Shown here in pieces: positions 1-7,240 of a stretch of DNA of 11,637 bases (the stretch's first letter is position 1; every line of letters starts with the position of its first letter). The translations under genes and the position numbers were made by a program. The stretch lies in NCBI GenBank assembly GCA_001828295.1, contig MHYI01000145.1, forward strand, positions 1 to 11,637, written 5' to 3'. The DNA comes from Planctomycetes bacterium RBG_16_41_13. Its GTDB lineage: Bacteria > Planctomycetota > Brocadiia > Brocadiales > Brocadiaceae. Under the pieces are notes generated by a model that worked only from the letters and a program-made list of their open reading frames with translations, did no database searches and was not told the DNA's origin.

Positions 1-639
1 GCAAGAGATCATAAAGCAATTTACGAGGGAAATAAAGGCCCAAACACAGGGGGTATGGGCGCCTATTCCCCCTCGCATCTCATTACAAATGAGATGCAGC
101 ATTATATCGAGGAAAACATATTAGTGCCAATAATCCATGCCATGAAGAGAGAAAACCGCCCTTACAGTGGCATCATTTATGCCGGACTAATGCTCACCAA
201 TGCGGGGCCAAAAGTACTTGAGTTTAACGCAAGGTTTGGCGACCCGGAAACACAGGCGCTTCTGGTACGAATGAAGAGCGATCTGGCATCACTTCTCCTG
301 GCCGCAAGCAACAACACATTGGACAAAGCGGAACCGGAATGGTATGACAGCCATTCCGTCTGCGTGGTATTGGCGTCAAAAGGATATCCTGACAGATACA
401 GGAAAGGGCTGCCTATTTCAGGCTTACAAGCGGTGAAAGCATTAAAAAACGTACAGGTATTTCACGCCGGCACCGCTAACGTTCACGGCAATATTGTAAC
501 GAACGGGGGGCGTGTATTGGGGGTAACCGCCATGGGAAAGGATTTGAAAGAGGCAAGGACGGCTGTTTACGACGCAATTGACCGTTTGTCTTTTGAGGGG
601 GTTTATTACAGAAAAGATATTGGTCTCGACGCTATTTAA
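1..639 (+). CDS. purD: Phosphoribosylamine-glycine ligase (GARS), C-terminal part
   Basis: Purine biosynthesis enzyme that joins glycine to 5-phosphoribosylamine using ATP in the cytoplasm. The reading frame is open from base 1, so the gene is cut by the window edge; about 212 residues remain, roughly the C-terminal half of a normal protein of about 420-430 residues. The first visible codons already encode the ATP-grasp segment GPNTGGMGAYSP (nt 37-72). The metal-binding segment EFNARFGDPETQ follows at nt 220-255, with the Glu (220) and Asn (226) expected to hold Mg2+. The later part (from about nt 340) matches the C-terminal GARS domain, including SKGYP and GGRVLGVTA. It ends in TAA 20 bp before the stop codon of the convergent nadC. 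The call is firm because these motifs are specific to PurD; nothing looks damaged in the visible part. Confidence 0.95.
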   Translation, partial: ARDHKAIYEGNKGPNTGGMGAYSPSHLITNEMQHYIEENILVPIIHAMKRENRPYSGIIYAGLMLTNAGPKVLEFNARFGDPETQALLVRMKSDLASLLLAASNNTLDKAEPEWYDSHSVCVVLASKGYPDRYRKGLPISGLQAVKALKNVQVFHAGTANVHGNIVTNGGRVLGVTAMGKDLKEARTAVYDAIDRLSFEGVYYRKDIGLDAI

Positions 640-659
640 CCATAACAGAATACCACCAC

Positions 660-1562
660 TCACTGCAGGGAGATTTTTAACGAAATATCCAACGCCTTTG
701 CCGAGTGGGTAAGCGCCCCGATAGAAATCCGGTCAACGCCTGTCTGTGCTATTGATTTCACATTGTCTAATGTAATATTCCCGGAGGCCTCCATAAGGGG
801 ACGATGCGCTCCCTTACCATACTTCCCGTTTTTGACCAGCGAAACAGCCGACCTTATCTTTTCGGCATCCATGTTGTCAAGCAATATGACGTCAACATTC
901 GCTTTGATCGCATCTTCCACCTCGGATAACGTTCGCGTCTCCACTTCAATTAAAACGCGATTCCCTATTTTCTTCCTTAGCATTGAGACCGTTTTTTCGA
1001 TGACACTGATACTGGCAATTTCCTCCGCCGACAACTCTTTTTTCATAAAATCAAGGTGGTTATCTTTTACCAGCACCTGATCATAAAGACCCATTCTGTG
1101 ATTCACTCCCCCTCCTATAGCAACGGCATATTTTTCCAAATAACGCCAGCCGGGAGCTGTTTTTCTTGTATCCATAACCGCCACTTTCAGGGGTTTCACC
1201 TCTTCAACAAATTGCGCAGTAAGGGTCGCAATACCGGAAAGCCGCTGAAGGAAGTTTAAAGCAATCCTTTCTCCGGAAAGTATCGGACGAACATTGCCAT
1301 TGACGGAAGCTATAACATCGCCTTTTTTAACAAACATCCCCTCCGAAATACCCTTCTTTAAAAGAATATTTTTGTCAATTTTTGAAAACAAGCGTTCAAC
1401 GACAGGCAACCCTGCGATGACCCCATCTTCCTTTGCGAGGAATTCCCCTTCACCCATTAAATCCGGGGGGAAAATACTTTCCGTTGTGATATCACCTGAT
1501 CCAATATCTTCCTGAATCGCAAGTTGAATAAGTATATCTATCTTTTCCGGTACAAAATTCAT
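660..1562 (-). CDS. nadC: Nicotinate-nucleotide pyrophosphorylase (quinolinate phosphoribosyltransferase)
   Basis: De novo NAD biosynthesis: converts quinolinate and PRPP to nicotinate mononucleotide, CO2 and pyrophosphate. The product has 300 residues, typical for NadC (about 280-300). The N-terminal open-faced domain contains EDIGSGDITTE (18-28). The barrel follows with the substrate-binding segments GERIALNFLQRLSGIAT (97-113), MDTRKTAPGWR (130-140), GGVNHRMGLYD (151-161), K166 in VKDNH, EVET (206-209), LLDN (227-230), EASGN (258-262) and ISIGALTHSA (279-288). All the Arg, His and Lys residues expected to bind quinolinate and PRPP are in place. The ATG at 1562 has a weak AGGA about 12 bases upstream on the minus strand. 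The gene stands alone on its strand and converges on purD with no obvious hairpin terminator in the 20-bp gap. Confidence 0.95.
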   Translation of the reverse strand: MNFVPEKIDILIQLAIQEDIGSGDITTESIFPPDLMGEGEFLAKEDGVIAGLPVVERLFSKIDKNILLKKGISEGMFVKKGDVIASVNGNVRPILSGERIALNFLQRLSGIATLTAQFVEEVKPLKVAVMDTRKTAPGWRYLEKYAVAIGGGVNHRMGLYDQVLVKDNHLDFMKKELSAEEIASISVIEKTVSMLRKKIGNRVLIEVETRTLSEVEDAIKANVDVILLDNMDAEKIRSAVSLVKNGKYGKGAHRPLMEASGNITLDNVKSIAQTGVDRISIGALTHSAKALDISLKISLQ

Positions 1563-1624
1563 TCGTATGATTTATCCTGAATTACGATAAAAGTATCCTT
1601 TTAGTTTTCGAAAAAATAAAAATG

Positions 1625-1654
1625 CTCGTTCCGGAGTTCCGGCCTGGAAACGAG
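1625..1654. repeat. Imperfect palindrome (CTCGTT ... AACGAG)
   Basis: A 30-bp imperfect inverted repeat whose outer arms CTCGTT and AACGAG pair, with a G/C-rich interior containing a second small inverted repeat. It lies about 65 bp upstream of the nadC start and is probably a dispersed extragenic repeat rather than a terminator, as no T-run follows. Confidence 0.6.
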
Positions 1655-1860
1655 ATTGGAAATCCCTTTCCGCTCATTTCTGCATTGATTTTTGGCTGTT
1701 TTTGACCGTATTTTTGTGTTATATTCAACAACGAAAATGTTTATATTCTTTTAAAATGTTTTTTCTTCTCTAATGCCATGGGAATTCTACCTTTTCTGAC
1801 CTGATTCTGCAACAGGGTTTGCAGAATGCAGGTTGCATTTAACAACCCACTTAACCCTCT

Positions 1861-1884
1861 AAGGGCAACCCTTCAGGTTTGCCT
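1861..1884. repeat. Imperfect palindrome (AAGGGCAACC / GGTTTGCCTT)
   Basis: Inverted repeat with near-complementary arms AAGGGCAACC and GGTTTGCCTT around a short TTCA-containing loop. It is the second of a chain of hairpin-type repeats leading toward lon. Confidence 0.5.
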
Positions 1885-1911
1885 TCCCGCGATAAACATA
1901 AAATTGCACAG

Positions 1912-1933
1912 GGGACACGTTGCAACGTGTCCC
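1912..1933. repeat. Perfect 22-bp palindrome (GGGACACGTTG / CAACGTGTCCC)
   Basis: The sequence reads identically on both strands over 22 bp. The outer arms GGGACACGTT and AACGTGTCCC pair fully across a central GC. A perfect palindrome could be a dimeric protein-binding site. Its company of other palindromes, and its similarity in design to the GTAGTGCG palindromes in the mobile elements of this window, make a dispersed repeat more likely. Confidence 0.75.
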
Positions 1934-1949
1934 TACGATAGCGCTCCGG

Positions 1950-1972
1950 GCAGGTTCAGGTTACAAACCTGC
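1950..1972. repeat. GCAGGTT/AACCTGC inverted repeat containing an uninterrupted CAGGTTACA core
   Basis: Arms GCAGGTT (1950-1956) and AACCTGC (1966-1972) flank CAGGTTACA (1957-1965). It belongs to the same GGTTCAGGTT...AACCTGAACC family as the repeats at 7019-7043 and 7131-7180. It shows what the CAGGTTACA core looks like without the 24-bp interruption seen at 7140-7163. Confidence 0.7.
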
Positions 1973-2037
1973 GCAGTATTGGCTATAGAGGTCCATTTTT
2001 ATAACTTAAATAAAATAAAGGCTGGCATAAACGTTTT

Positions 2038-4392
2038 ATGGGAAAAACGACTTTTACTTTACACAAGAATGGCGATAGCATCCCTTTGCCCGAAATAATT
2101 CGCATTATACCGGTAAAAGAGGACATAGTATTTCCCCGGCTTGTCCGTGTAATAGAATTATATGGAAAAGGACTTGTAACGGCAATAAATGAAGCCCATG
2201 CAAAAAAAGAATGTATCGGTATCGTCGTATTAAAATACCATGTCGCCTCTCCAGGACCTGAAGACTTTTATGATATTGGCACGGCGTCAAAGGTTATCAG
2301 GATATTCGAATCCACTTCCGATACTATAAAATGCCTTGTTGAAGGCCTTATGAGAATAAAAGTAACGGAATATACGCAAACTGACCCGTATTGCACGGCA
2401 AAAATCGAAGAACTCCGGGAATTCTCGGAAAAGTCTGAAACTATCGAGGTATTAATACAAAGCGTCAAGACGCTTTTCAAATTAAGCGCAATGCTGGGAA
2501 AAGCGCTTCCAAAGGACATTATCCCGATGATTGATACCATAAACAATCCATCCATCATGGCCGACCTTGTCACCGTTTATCTGGACTTGCCTATTGACGA
2601 AAAACAAAAACTTCTGGAAATGGTTGACCCTCAGAAGAGGTTGCGGATAGTATTTCATTATCTCAACAAAGACATTCAGGTACGGGAAGTAAAAGGGAAA
2701 ATAAACGATGAAGTCGCCAAAGAAATGTCAAAGGCGCAGCGTGAATTTTTCTTAAAGGAGCAGATGAAGGCAATTCAAAAAGAGCTGGGTAAAGACGACC
2801 CCCATATGGAGGAATTCGTCAAACTGGAAGAAAATATCAAAAAGGCGGAAATGCCAAAGGAGGTAGAACTGGTTGCCATCAAAGAATTGGAGCGGTTAAG
2901 GGATATAAATCCCGCATCACCGGAGTATACCGTCTCACGTACATACCTCGACTACCTTATCAATATTCCCTGGAATAAGAAAACGGTAGATAATCTCGAT
3001 ATTAACCAGGCGTCAAAAATTCTCGATGAAGACCACTATGACCTGAAAAAGGTGAAAGAACGCATACTCGAATTTCTCGCTGTACACAAACTTAAAGAAA
3101 AATTAAAGGGACCGATCCTTTGCTTTTGCGGCCCTCCGGGAACAGGCAAAACTTCGCTGGGCAAATCCATCGCACGTGCGCTTGGCAGAAAATTCATCCG
3201 CATTTCTCTGGGAGGGATAAGAGATGAAGCAGAAATCAGGGGACACAGGCGCACCTATGTCGGCGCCCTTCCCGGCCGTATCATGCAGGAAATCTGCCGT
3301 GCGGGAGCATGCAATCCAATATTCATGCTCGATGAAGTGGATAAAATCGGCGAAGATTTCAGAGGAGACCCGGCGTCCGCTTTGCTGGAAGTGTTGGACC
3401 CGGAACAAAATTTCAGCTTCGTTGATCATTATCTTGATGTGTCTTTTGACCTTTCCGATGTATTATTTATTACTACGGCAAACATCCTTGATACCGTCCA
3501 TGTCGCATTAAGAGACCGTATGGAGGTGATATATCTTTCAGGATACAGCGAGGATGAAAAACTGAAAATCGCACACCAGTTTCTCATTCCGAAGCAAATA
3601 AAAGAAAACGGCCTTGAAAACCATCCTATAGACTTTCAGGATGCTGCGATAACCAAAATTATTCTGGAATATACCCGGGAAGCAGGTTTAAGAAATTTAG
3701 AAAGGGAAATTGCTTCGATCTGCAGAAAAATCGCAAAAGAAATCGTGGGAGAAGTACAGGTCACAAAAATGATAACCCCGGAAACGGTTGGAAAATTTCT
3801 TGGCCCACGAAAGTTCTTTTACCAGGTAACCGAGGAAGAAGATAAAATTGGCGTGGTCACAGGCCTTGCGTGGACAGAAACAGGGGGCGACATTATTTTC
3901 ATAGAGGCGTCCAGGATGCGGGGCGAAAAAGAACTTACCCTCACCGGTTTGCTGGGAGATATCATGCAGGAATCCGCCATAGCCTCGCTCAGCTATATTC
4001 GTAGCAATGCGAAACGGCTGGGCATCGACGAAACCTTCTATGACACATCGGAAATACATATCCATGTGCCTTCCGGGGCAATACCAAAGGACGGCCCGTC
4101 AGCAGGCATTACCATGTGCATCGCGCTCCTCTCACTGCTTACCGGCAGGCCTGCAAAAAGGGAGGTTGCGCTCACCGGTGAGATTACTTTAACGGGCAAC
4201 GTGCTGCCGATAGGAGGATTAAAGGAAAAAATCCTCGCCGCTATAAGGGCGGGAGTAAAAACAATTGTATTGCCATTGAAAAACAAAGACGATTTCGAAG
4301 AGATCGACAAAGAAATCCGGGATAAGATTCAATGCGTCTATATTGAAAAAATAGACGAGGCAATAGACGTAGTCCTTTCACCAAAACCGTAA
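2038..4392 (+). CDS. lon: ATP-dependent protease Lon (LonA type)
   Basis: Cytoplasmic AAA+ serine protease that unfolds and degrades damaged and short-lived regulatory proteins. The product has 784 residues, the usual LonA length. Order: N-terminal substrate-binding LON domain (about 15-210), coiled-coil segment (about 220-290), AAA+ module with Walker A GPPGTGKT (365-372) and Walker B FMLDEVDK (429-436), the RGDPASALLEVLDPEQN segment (about 440-456), then the protease domain. The catalytic dyad is Ser688 in KDGPSAG and Lys731 in GGLKEK, with the same 43-residue spacing as Ser679/Lys722 of E. coli. Nothing essential is missing, so it should be active. The ATG at 2038 is the first in frame after a stop at 2011. 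Its ribosome site is poor (AAAGG, 16 bases away). Lon is preceded by a repeat-rich spacer and followed by 126 bp before usp, so its transcription unit is uncertain. Confidence 0.97.
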   Translation: MGKTTFTLHKNGDSIPLPEIIRIIPVKEDIVFPRLVRVIELYGKGLVTAINEAHAKKECIGIVVLKYHVASPGPEDFYDIGTASKVIRIFESTSDTIKCLVEGLMRIKVTEYTQTDPYCTAKIEELREFSEKSETIEVLIQSVKTLFKLSAMLGKALPKDIIPMIDTINNPSIMADLVTVYLDLPIDEKQKLLEMVDPQKRLRIVFHYLNKDIQVREVKGKINDEVAKEMSKAQREFFLKEQMKAIQKELGKDDPHMEEFVKLEENIKKAEMPKEVELVAIKELERLRDINPASPEYTVSRTYLDYLINIPWNKKTVDNLDINQASKILDEDHYDLKKVKERILEFLAVHKLKEKLKGPILCFCGPPGTGKTSLGKSIARALGRKFIRISLGGIRDEAEIRGHRRTYVGALPGRIMQEICRAGACNPIFMLDEVDKIGEDFRGDPASALLEVLDPEQNFSFVDHYLDVSFDLSDVLFITTANILDTVHVALRDRMEVIYLSGYSEDEKLKIAHQFLIPKQIKENGLENHPIDFQDAAITKIILEYTREAGLRNLEREIASICRKIAKEIVGEVQVTKMITPETVGKFLGPRKFFYQVTEEEDKIGVVTGLAWTETGGDIIFIEASRMRGEKELTLTGLLGDIMQESAIASLSYIRSNAKRLGIDETFYDTSEIHIHVPSGAIPKDGPSAGITMCIALLSLLTGRPAKREVALTGEITLTGNVLPIGGLKEKILAAIRAGVKTIVLPLKNKDDFEEIDKEIRDKIQCVYIEKIDEAIDVVLSPKP

Positions 4393-4428
4393 CGAGGTGG
4401 AGTCTCAGATCAATCAAAAACATTCGAA

Positions 4429-4492
4429 ACCACAGATTTCACAGACTTCGTCGTGAGCTCAGTCGAACGATTACACCGATTAAAATTTCAAT
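4429..4492. repeat. Dispersed CACAGA-type repeat interrupted by a 24-bp palindromic insertion
   Basis: The spacer between lon and usp contains the low-complexity motif ACCACAGATTTCACAGA ... TTACACCGATT. It is broken at 4446-4469 by a 24-bp sequence beginning CTTCGTCGTGAGCTC and ending AGTCGAACG. The base before the insert (A, 4445) is repeated after it (A, 4470), so removing 25 bp restores CACAGATTACACCG. The same 24-mer, with one C/T difference, occurs at 7140-7163. Confidence 0.7.
4446..4469. mobile_element. 24-bp imperfect palindrome, copy 1 (inserted-looking)
   Basis: The sequence is centred on TGAGCTCA with outer arms TTCG and CGAA. It sits between CAGA and TTACA, splitting a recognisable host repeat. 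The second copy at 7140-7163 sits between CAGG and TTACA. Insertion into CAGR/TTACA is an inference from the two copies and the intact core at 1957-1965. How such a small piece moves is unknown to me. Confidence 0.55.
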
Positions 4493-4518
4493 AATCCTGA
4501 ATCTAAGGGGGGAAAATC

Positions 4519-4992
4519 ATGATTACGATAAACAACATCCTTTGCCCGGTGGATTATTCCATCTATTCGGAAAAAGCGCTAGCCTATGCAATAGAACTTG
4601 CAACGAGATTTCAGGCAAAACTTCACCTGCTGCATGTATTGGATATACGATTTCTTGACGTGAATAACCCAGAATTGCCCTACATCCCCGTCACCGCAAA
4701 TATTATAAGTGAAGAAACTATTGCTATGCTGAAATCAAGACTGCTCAAATCGGTGAGTGACGAAACGCAGGGCAAAATATCCGTAGAAGCAATCGTTATT
4801 CAAGGGGTTCCGTTTACCGAAATTATCAGAACCGCGAGAGAAAGCAATATCGATCTTATCGTCATTGGCACTCATGGCAGAACCGGTTTGGCACATGCCG
4901 TTATGGGCAGTGTTGCCGAAAAAGTGGTGCGAAAAGCACCCTGCCCGGTGCTTACCATACGACATCCGGAACATGATTTTGTTACGCCGTAA
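4519..4992 (+). CDS. Universal stress protein (UspA family, ATP-binding type)
   Basis: A small cytoplasmic nucleotide-binding protein of the Usp family, usually induced by starvation or stress; the exact role of this copy cannot be read from sequence. It has 157 residues, a single Usp domain covering nearly the whole protein. Visible motifs are the N-terminal strand ILCPVDYS with Asp12, and the ATP-binding loop G-x2-G-x9-G-S: Gly117, Gly120 and Gly130-Ser131 in GTHGRTGLAHAVMGS. That loop marks the ATP-binding (MJ0577-like) subgroup rather than the non-binding UspA type. The C-terminus APCPVLTIR is the typical last strand. AAGGGGGG at 4505-4512 is a strong ribosome site for the ATG. It may be co-transcribed with archease, which starts 83 bp downstream. 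Confidence 0.93.
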   Translation: MITINNILCPVDYSIYSEKALAYAIELATRFQAKLHLLHVLDIRFLDVNNPELPYIPVTANIISEETIAMLKSRLLKSVSDETQGKISVEAIVIQGVPFTEIIRTARESNIDLIVIGTHGRTGLAHAVMGSVAEKVVRKAPCPVLTIRHPEHDFVTP

Positions 4993-5075
4993 AAACTCTT
5001 TTTATCCGGCACAACACGGCTGCGCTGTTACCAAAAATTTTTATACACTACTGCCTTAAAAACAACCTTACTATC

Positions 5076-5492
5076 ATGCTCAAATACAAATTAATAGATC
5101 ATACCGCAGACATCGGTATTGATATCTTCGGAAATACGATGCAGCAATTATTCTCAAATGCCGCATTCGCCATGTTTGATATAATCACAGATCTCTCCAC
5201 TGTCGAAAAAAAAGACACACGTATCATCGTGGTAGAAGGAATTGACAAAGAACAATTACTCGTAAACTGGCTGAGTGAATTATTATATTTGCATGAAATA
5301 AAAAATATGCTGTTTAAAGAATTTTACATTAACGATATGGATGATATTCAGCTAAGGGCAACAATACATGGCGAACTATTGGATGAAAAGAGGCACGTTA
5401 TTAAAACAGCGATAAAGGCGGTAACCTATCATAATCTGACAATAAAACAGGAAAATGACCACTGGAGAGTACGTGTTATTTTTGATTTATAG
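5076..5492 (+). CDS. Archease, activator of the RNA ligase RtcB
   Basis: Archease binds RtcB and speeds its guanylylation, allowing repeated rounds of RNA joining; it acts in the cytoplasm and has no catalytic activity of its own. The product has 138 residues, the family's normal size. Conserved features visible are the N-terminal DHTADIGIDIFG (8-19, with the metal-binding Asp residues), LLVNWLSELLYLHE near the middle, IKAVTYHNLTI in the C-terminal part, and the final VIFDL whose Asp is typically a metal ligand. The strongest support is context: rtcB starts 42 bp downstream on the same strand, the classic pairing. The ATG at 5076 lacks a clear Shine-Dalgarno sequence, but an alternative start would remove the conserved HTADIG segment, so this start is preferred. 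Confidence 0.93.
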   Translation: MLKYKLIDHTADIGIDIFGNTMQQLFSNAAFAMFDIITDLSTVEKKDTRIIVVEGIDKEQLLVNWLSELLYLHEIKNMLFKEFYINDMDDIQLRATIHGELLDEKRHVIKTAIKAVTYHNLTIKQENDHWRVRVIFDL

Positions 5493-5534
5493 TCAGACAA
5501 ATCTTACCCTTAAAAGAGAAACAGGAGATGTTTT

Positions 5535-6986
5535 ATGAATGAAAGCAACTACAACATACAAAAAATAGATGATTACCGTTGGCGTATTCCAAGAGAAGGA
5601 AAGATGCGCGTGGATGGCATCGTATATGCCGACGAACCGATGATGAGGGAAATACAAAAAGACGAAAGTCTGCAACAGGTGATAAATGTCGCATATCTCC
5701 CTGGAATCGTAGGACATTCACTTGGAATGCCCGATATTCATTGGGGATACGGCTTCCCCATCGGAGGTGTGGCCGCATTTGATATGGAGGAGGGAGTGGT
5801 ATCCCCTGGCGGAGTGGGCTACGACATTAACTGCGGGGTGAGATTGCTCAGCACGGGACTGTGTCGCGTGGAGATTTCCGGCAAACTGGAGTCCATTGTT
5901 GATAACCTGTTTGTCAACATTCCCTCCGGCGTGGGGTCGCATCGCAAGGATTTGAAACTATCGCAACACGAAGTGAAAAATGTGCTCAAAAACGGCGCAC
6001 AATGGGCGGTTTCTCATGGCTATGGATCAAAAGAAGATTTAGAACATATCGAAGAAAAGGGATGCATCTTTGGAGCAGATCCGGAACTGGTTTCCAACAG
6101 GGCAATCGAACGGGGTCTGGCACAGTTAGGCACCCTCGGTTCCGGCAACCACTTTGTCGAGGTTGGCTATGTATCAGAGATTTTCGACGAGGAGATTGCC
6201 CGCACGCTAGGACTCGAAAAGGACGGTATTACTATCATAGTGCACACGGGATCCAGGGGATTAGGTTATCAGGTATGTGATGACTTTATAAAGGTAATGA
6301 TTGGAGCCTCCAGAAAATATGATATTGAACTGCCTGACCGGCAGCTATGCTGTGCCCCGCTAAATTCTCCTGAAGGGCGGGATTACCTTGCAGCGATGGC
6401 CTGTGCCGCCAATTATGCCTTTGCCAACCGGCAAATGATTACCCACTGGGTTCGGGAATCCTTTGAGAGGGCATTACACGTAGGCCCTAAGGAATCCAGG
6501 ATATCGCCGGTGTATGATGTCTGTCACAATATCGCCAAATTTGAAGACCATCTCGTCAATGGACAGAAAAAGCGGCTGTGTGTTCACCGGAAAGGCGCTA
6601 CCCGCGCATTTCCGCCAAATCACCCCGATACCCCGGACGCATACAAATCAGTAGGCCAGCCGGTATTAATACCCGGCGACATGGGGCGTTGTTCCTATGT
6701 GCTTGTCGGCACGGAAAAGGCATATTCCGATACCTTCGGCAGCACGTGCCACGGGGCAGGGCGGGTCATGAGCAGAAATCAGGCGATGAAGATGGCCAAG
6801 GGCAGGAGCATCGCCCAGGAACTGAAAGAAAAAGGGATACTCGTCCGCGCCGACAGCCGCGCCACACTGGACGAGGAACTCCCTGAAGCATACAAGGACG
6901 TGACGGAGGTAGTGGATATCGTGCAACACGCCGGCATCAGCAAAAAAGTTGCGCAGTTGAAACCGTTGTGTGTTATCAAAGGATGA
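5535..6986 (+). CDS. rtcB: RNA-splicing ligase RtcB (3'-phosphate/5'-OH RNA ligase)
   Basis: Joins RNA ends carrying 2',3'-cyclic phosphate or 3'-phosphate to 5'-OH ends, using GTP and Mn2+, in RNA repair or tRNA healing. At 483 residues it is the long form common in archaea and many bacteria, with no intein. All metal ligands are present: Asp97 and Cys100 in GYDINCGVRLL, His206 in GSGNHFVEV, His237 in HTGSRGLG and His331 in CHNIAKFE. His351 in HRKGATRAF matches the histidine that becomes GMP-linked (His337 in E. coli, His404 in Pyrococcus). AGGAGA at 5523-5528 is a good ribosome site. It follows archease in a probable two-gene operon. The TGA stop at 6984-6986 lies within the 8-bp target duplication of a MITE that begins at the next base, so the insertion left the protein unchanged. 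Confidence 0.97.
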   Translation: MNESNYNIQKIDDYRWRIPREGKMRVDGIVYADEPMMREIQKDESLQQVINVAYLPGIVGHSLGMPDIHWGYGFPIGGVAAFDMEEGVVSPGGVGYDINCGVRLLSTGLCRVEISGKLESIVDNLFVNIPSGVGSHRKDLKLSQHEVKNVLKNGAQWAVSHGYGSKEDLEHIEEKGCIFGADPELVSNRAIERGLAQLGTLGSGNHFVEVGYVSEIFDEEIARTLGLEKDGITIIVHTGSRGLGYQVCDDFIKVMIGASRKYDIELPDRQLCCAPLNSPEGRDYLAAMACAANYAFANRQMITHWVRESFERALHVGPKESRISPVYDVCHNIAKFEDHLVNGQKKRLCVHRKGATRAFPPNHPDTPDAYKSVGQPVLIPGDMGRCSYVLVGTEKAYSDTFGSTCHGAGRVMSRNQAMKMAKGRSIAQELKEKGILVRADSRATLDEELPEAYKDVTEVVDIVQHAGISKKVAQLKPLCVIKG

Positions 6987-7018
6987 GTAACACTTTAGTT
7001 TTTTGAAAAACTCCAGGC

Positions 7019-7043
7019 GGGTTCAGGTTTGCAACCTGAACCC
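7019..7043. repeat. GGGTTCAGGTT / AACCTGAACCC hairpin
   Basis: Perfect 11-bp arms around the loop TGC, inside the left part of the MITE. It is the same family as the repeats at 1950-1972 and 7131-7180. Confidence 0.75.
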
Positions 7044-7130
7044 CCACGTTTTATATTGTTCCTGACTGCAAGTAGGGGAGGGGATTTATCCATTTTAGAT
7101 ACATAGAGCGCTATTCGCCAAATAAACTAT

Positions 7131-7180
7131 GGGTTCAGGCTTCGTCGTGAGCTCAGCCGAACGGTTACAAACCTGAACCC
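7131..7180. repeat. GGGTTCAGG...AACCTGAACCC hairpin split by the 24-bp palindromic insertion
   Basis: Removing 25 bp (7140-7164) restores a perfect hairpin with arms GGGTTCAGGTT and AACCTGAACCC and loop ACA, closely matching the intact sibling 110 bp upstream. The insert at 7140-7163 is the same 24-mer as at 4446-4469 with one C/T change. The base before it (G, 7139) is repeated after it (G, 7164). Confidence 0.75.
7140..7163. mobile_element. 24-bp imperfect palindrome, copy 2 (inserted-looking)
   Basis: Begins CTTCGTCGTGAGCTC and ends AGCCGAACG. It lies between CAGG and TTACA, parallel to copy 1 between CAGA and TTACA, and in the same orientation relative to the core. It is nested inside a hairpin that is itself inside a MITE. 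Confidence 0.55.
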
Positions 7181-7213
7181 GCCGAGGTCTTTTGAAACGG
7201 GAAATTGTCATAT

Positions 7214-7240
7214 GTAGTGCGACGAGGTTCGTCGCACTAC
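7214..7240. repeat. GTAGTGCGACGA / TCGTCGCACTAC palindrome
   Basis: Perfect 12-bp arms around GGT near the right end of the first MITE. Two further copies lie in the second MITE at 9591-9614 (3' end truncated) and 9654-9679 (opposite loop orientation). Confidence 0.8.

Larger units (their letters stand above)
1563..2037. other. 475-bp gene-free region between divergent nadC and lon, rich in palindromic repeats
   Basis: No convincing gene. A 90-codon open frame at 1826-2098 consists largely of palindromic repeats and overlaps lon in another frame, so it is not credible. The region holds four separate inverted repeats (about 1625-1654, 1861-1884, 1912-1933, 1950-1972), and an A/T-rich block at about 1690-1770 where the promoters of the two divergent genes would most naturally lie. 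TTGACC at 1702-1707 could be a -35 for lon, but no -10 sits at a good distance. I see no CIRCE-type inverted repeat (TTAGCACTC...GAGTGCTAA), so nothing visible links lon to HrcA control. Confidence 0.7.

Noticed and set aside
1702..1727. TTGACC plus TATATT as a lon promoter
   Set aside because: The spacing is only 12 bp, too short for a standard sigma-70 promoter, and no better -10 is in place.
1826..2098. 90-codon open frame upstream of and overlapping lon
   Set aside because: It is built from the palindromic repeats at 1861-1972, overlaps the start of lon in another frame and resembles no protein.
7214..7240. GTAGTGCG palindrome as the transcription terminator of rtcB
   Set aside because: It lies 230 bp from the stop inside a mobile element, has no T-run after it and recurs in another element; any terminator role would be secondary.
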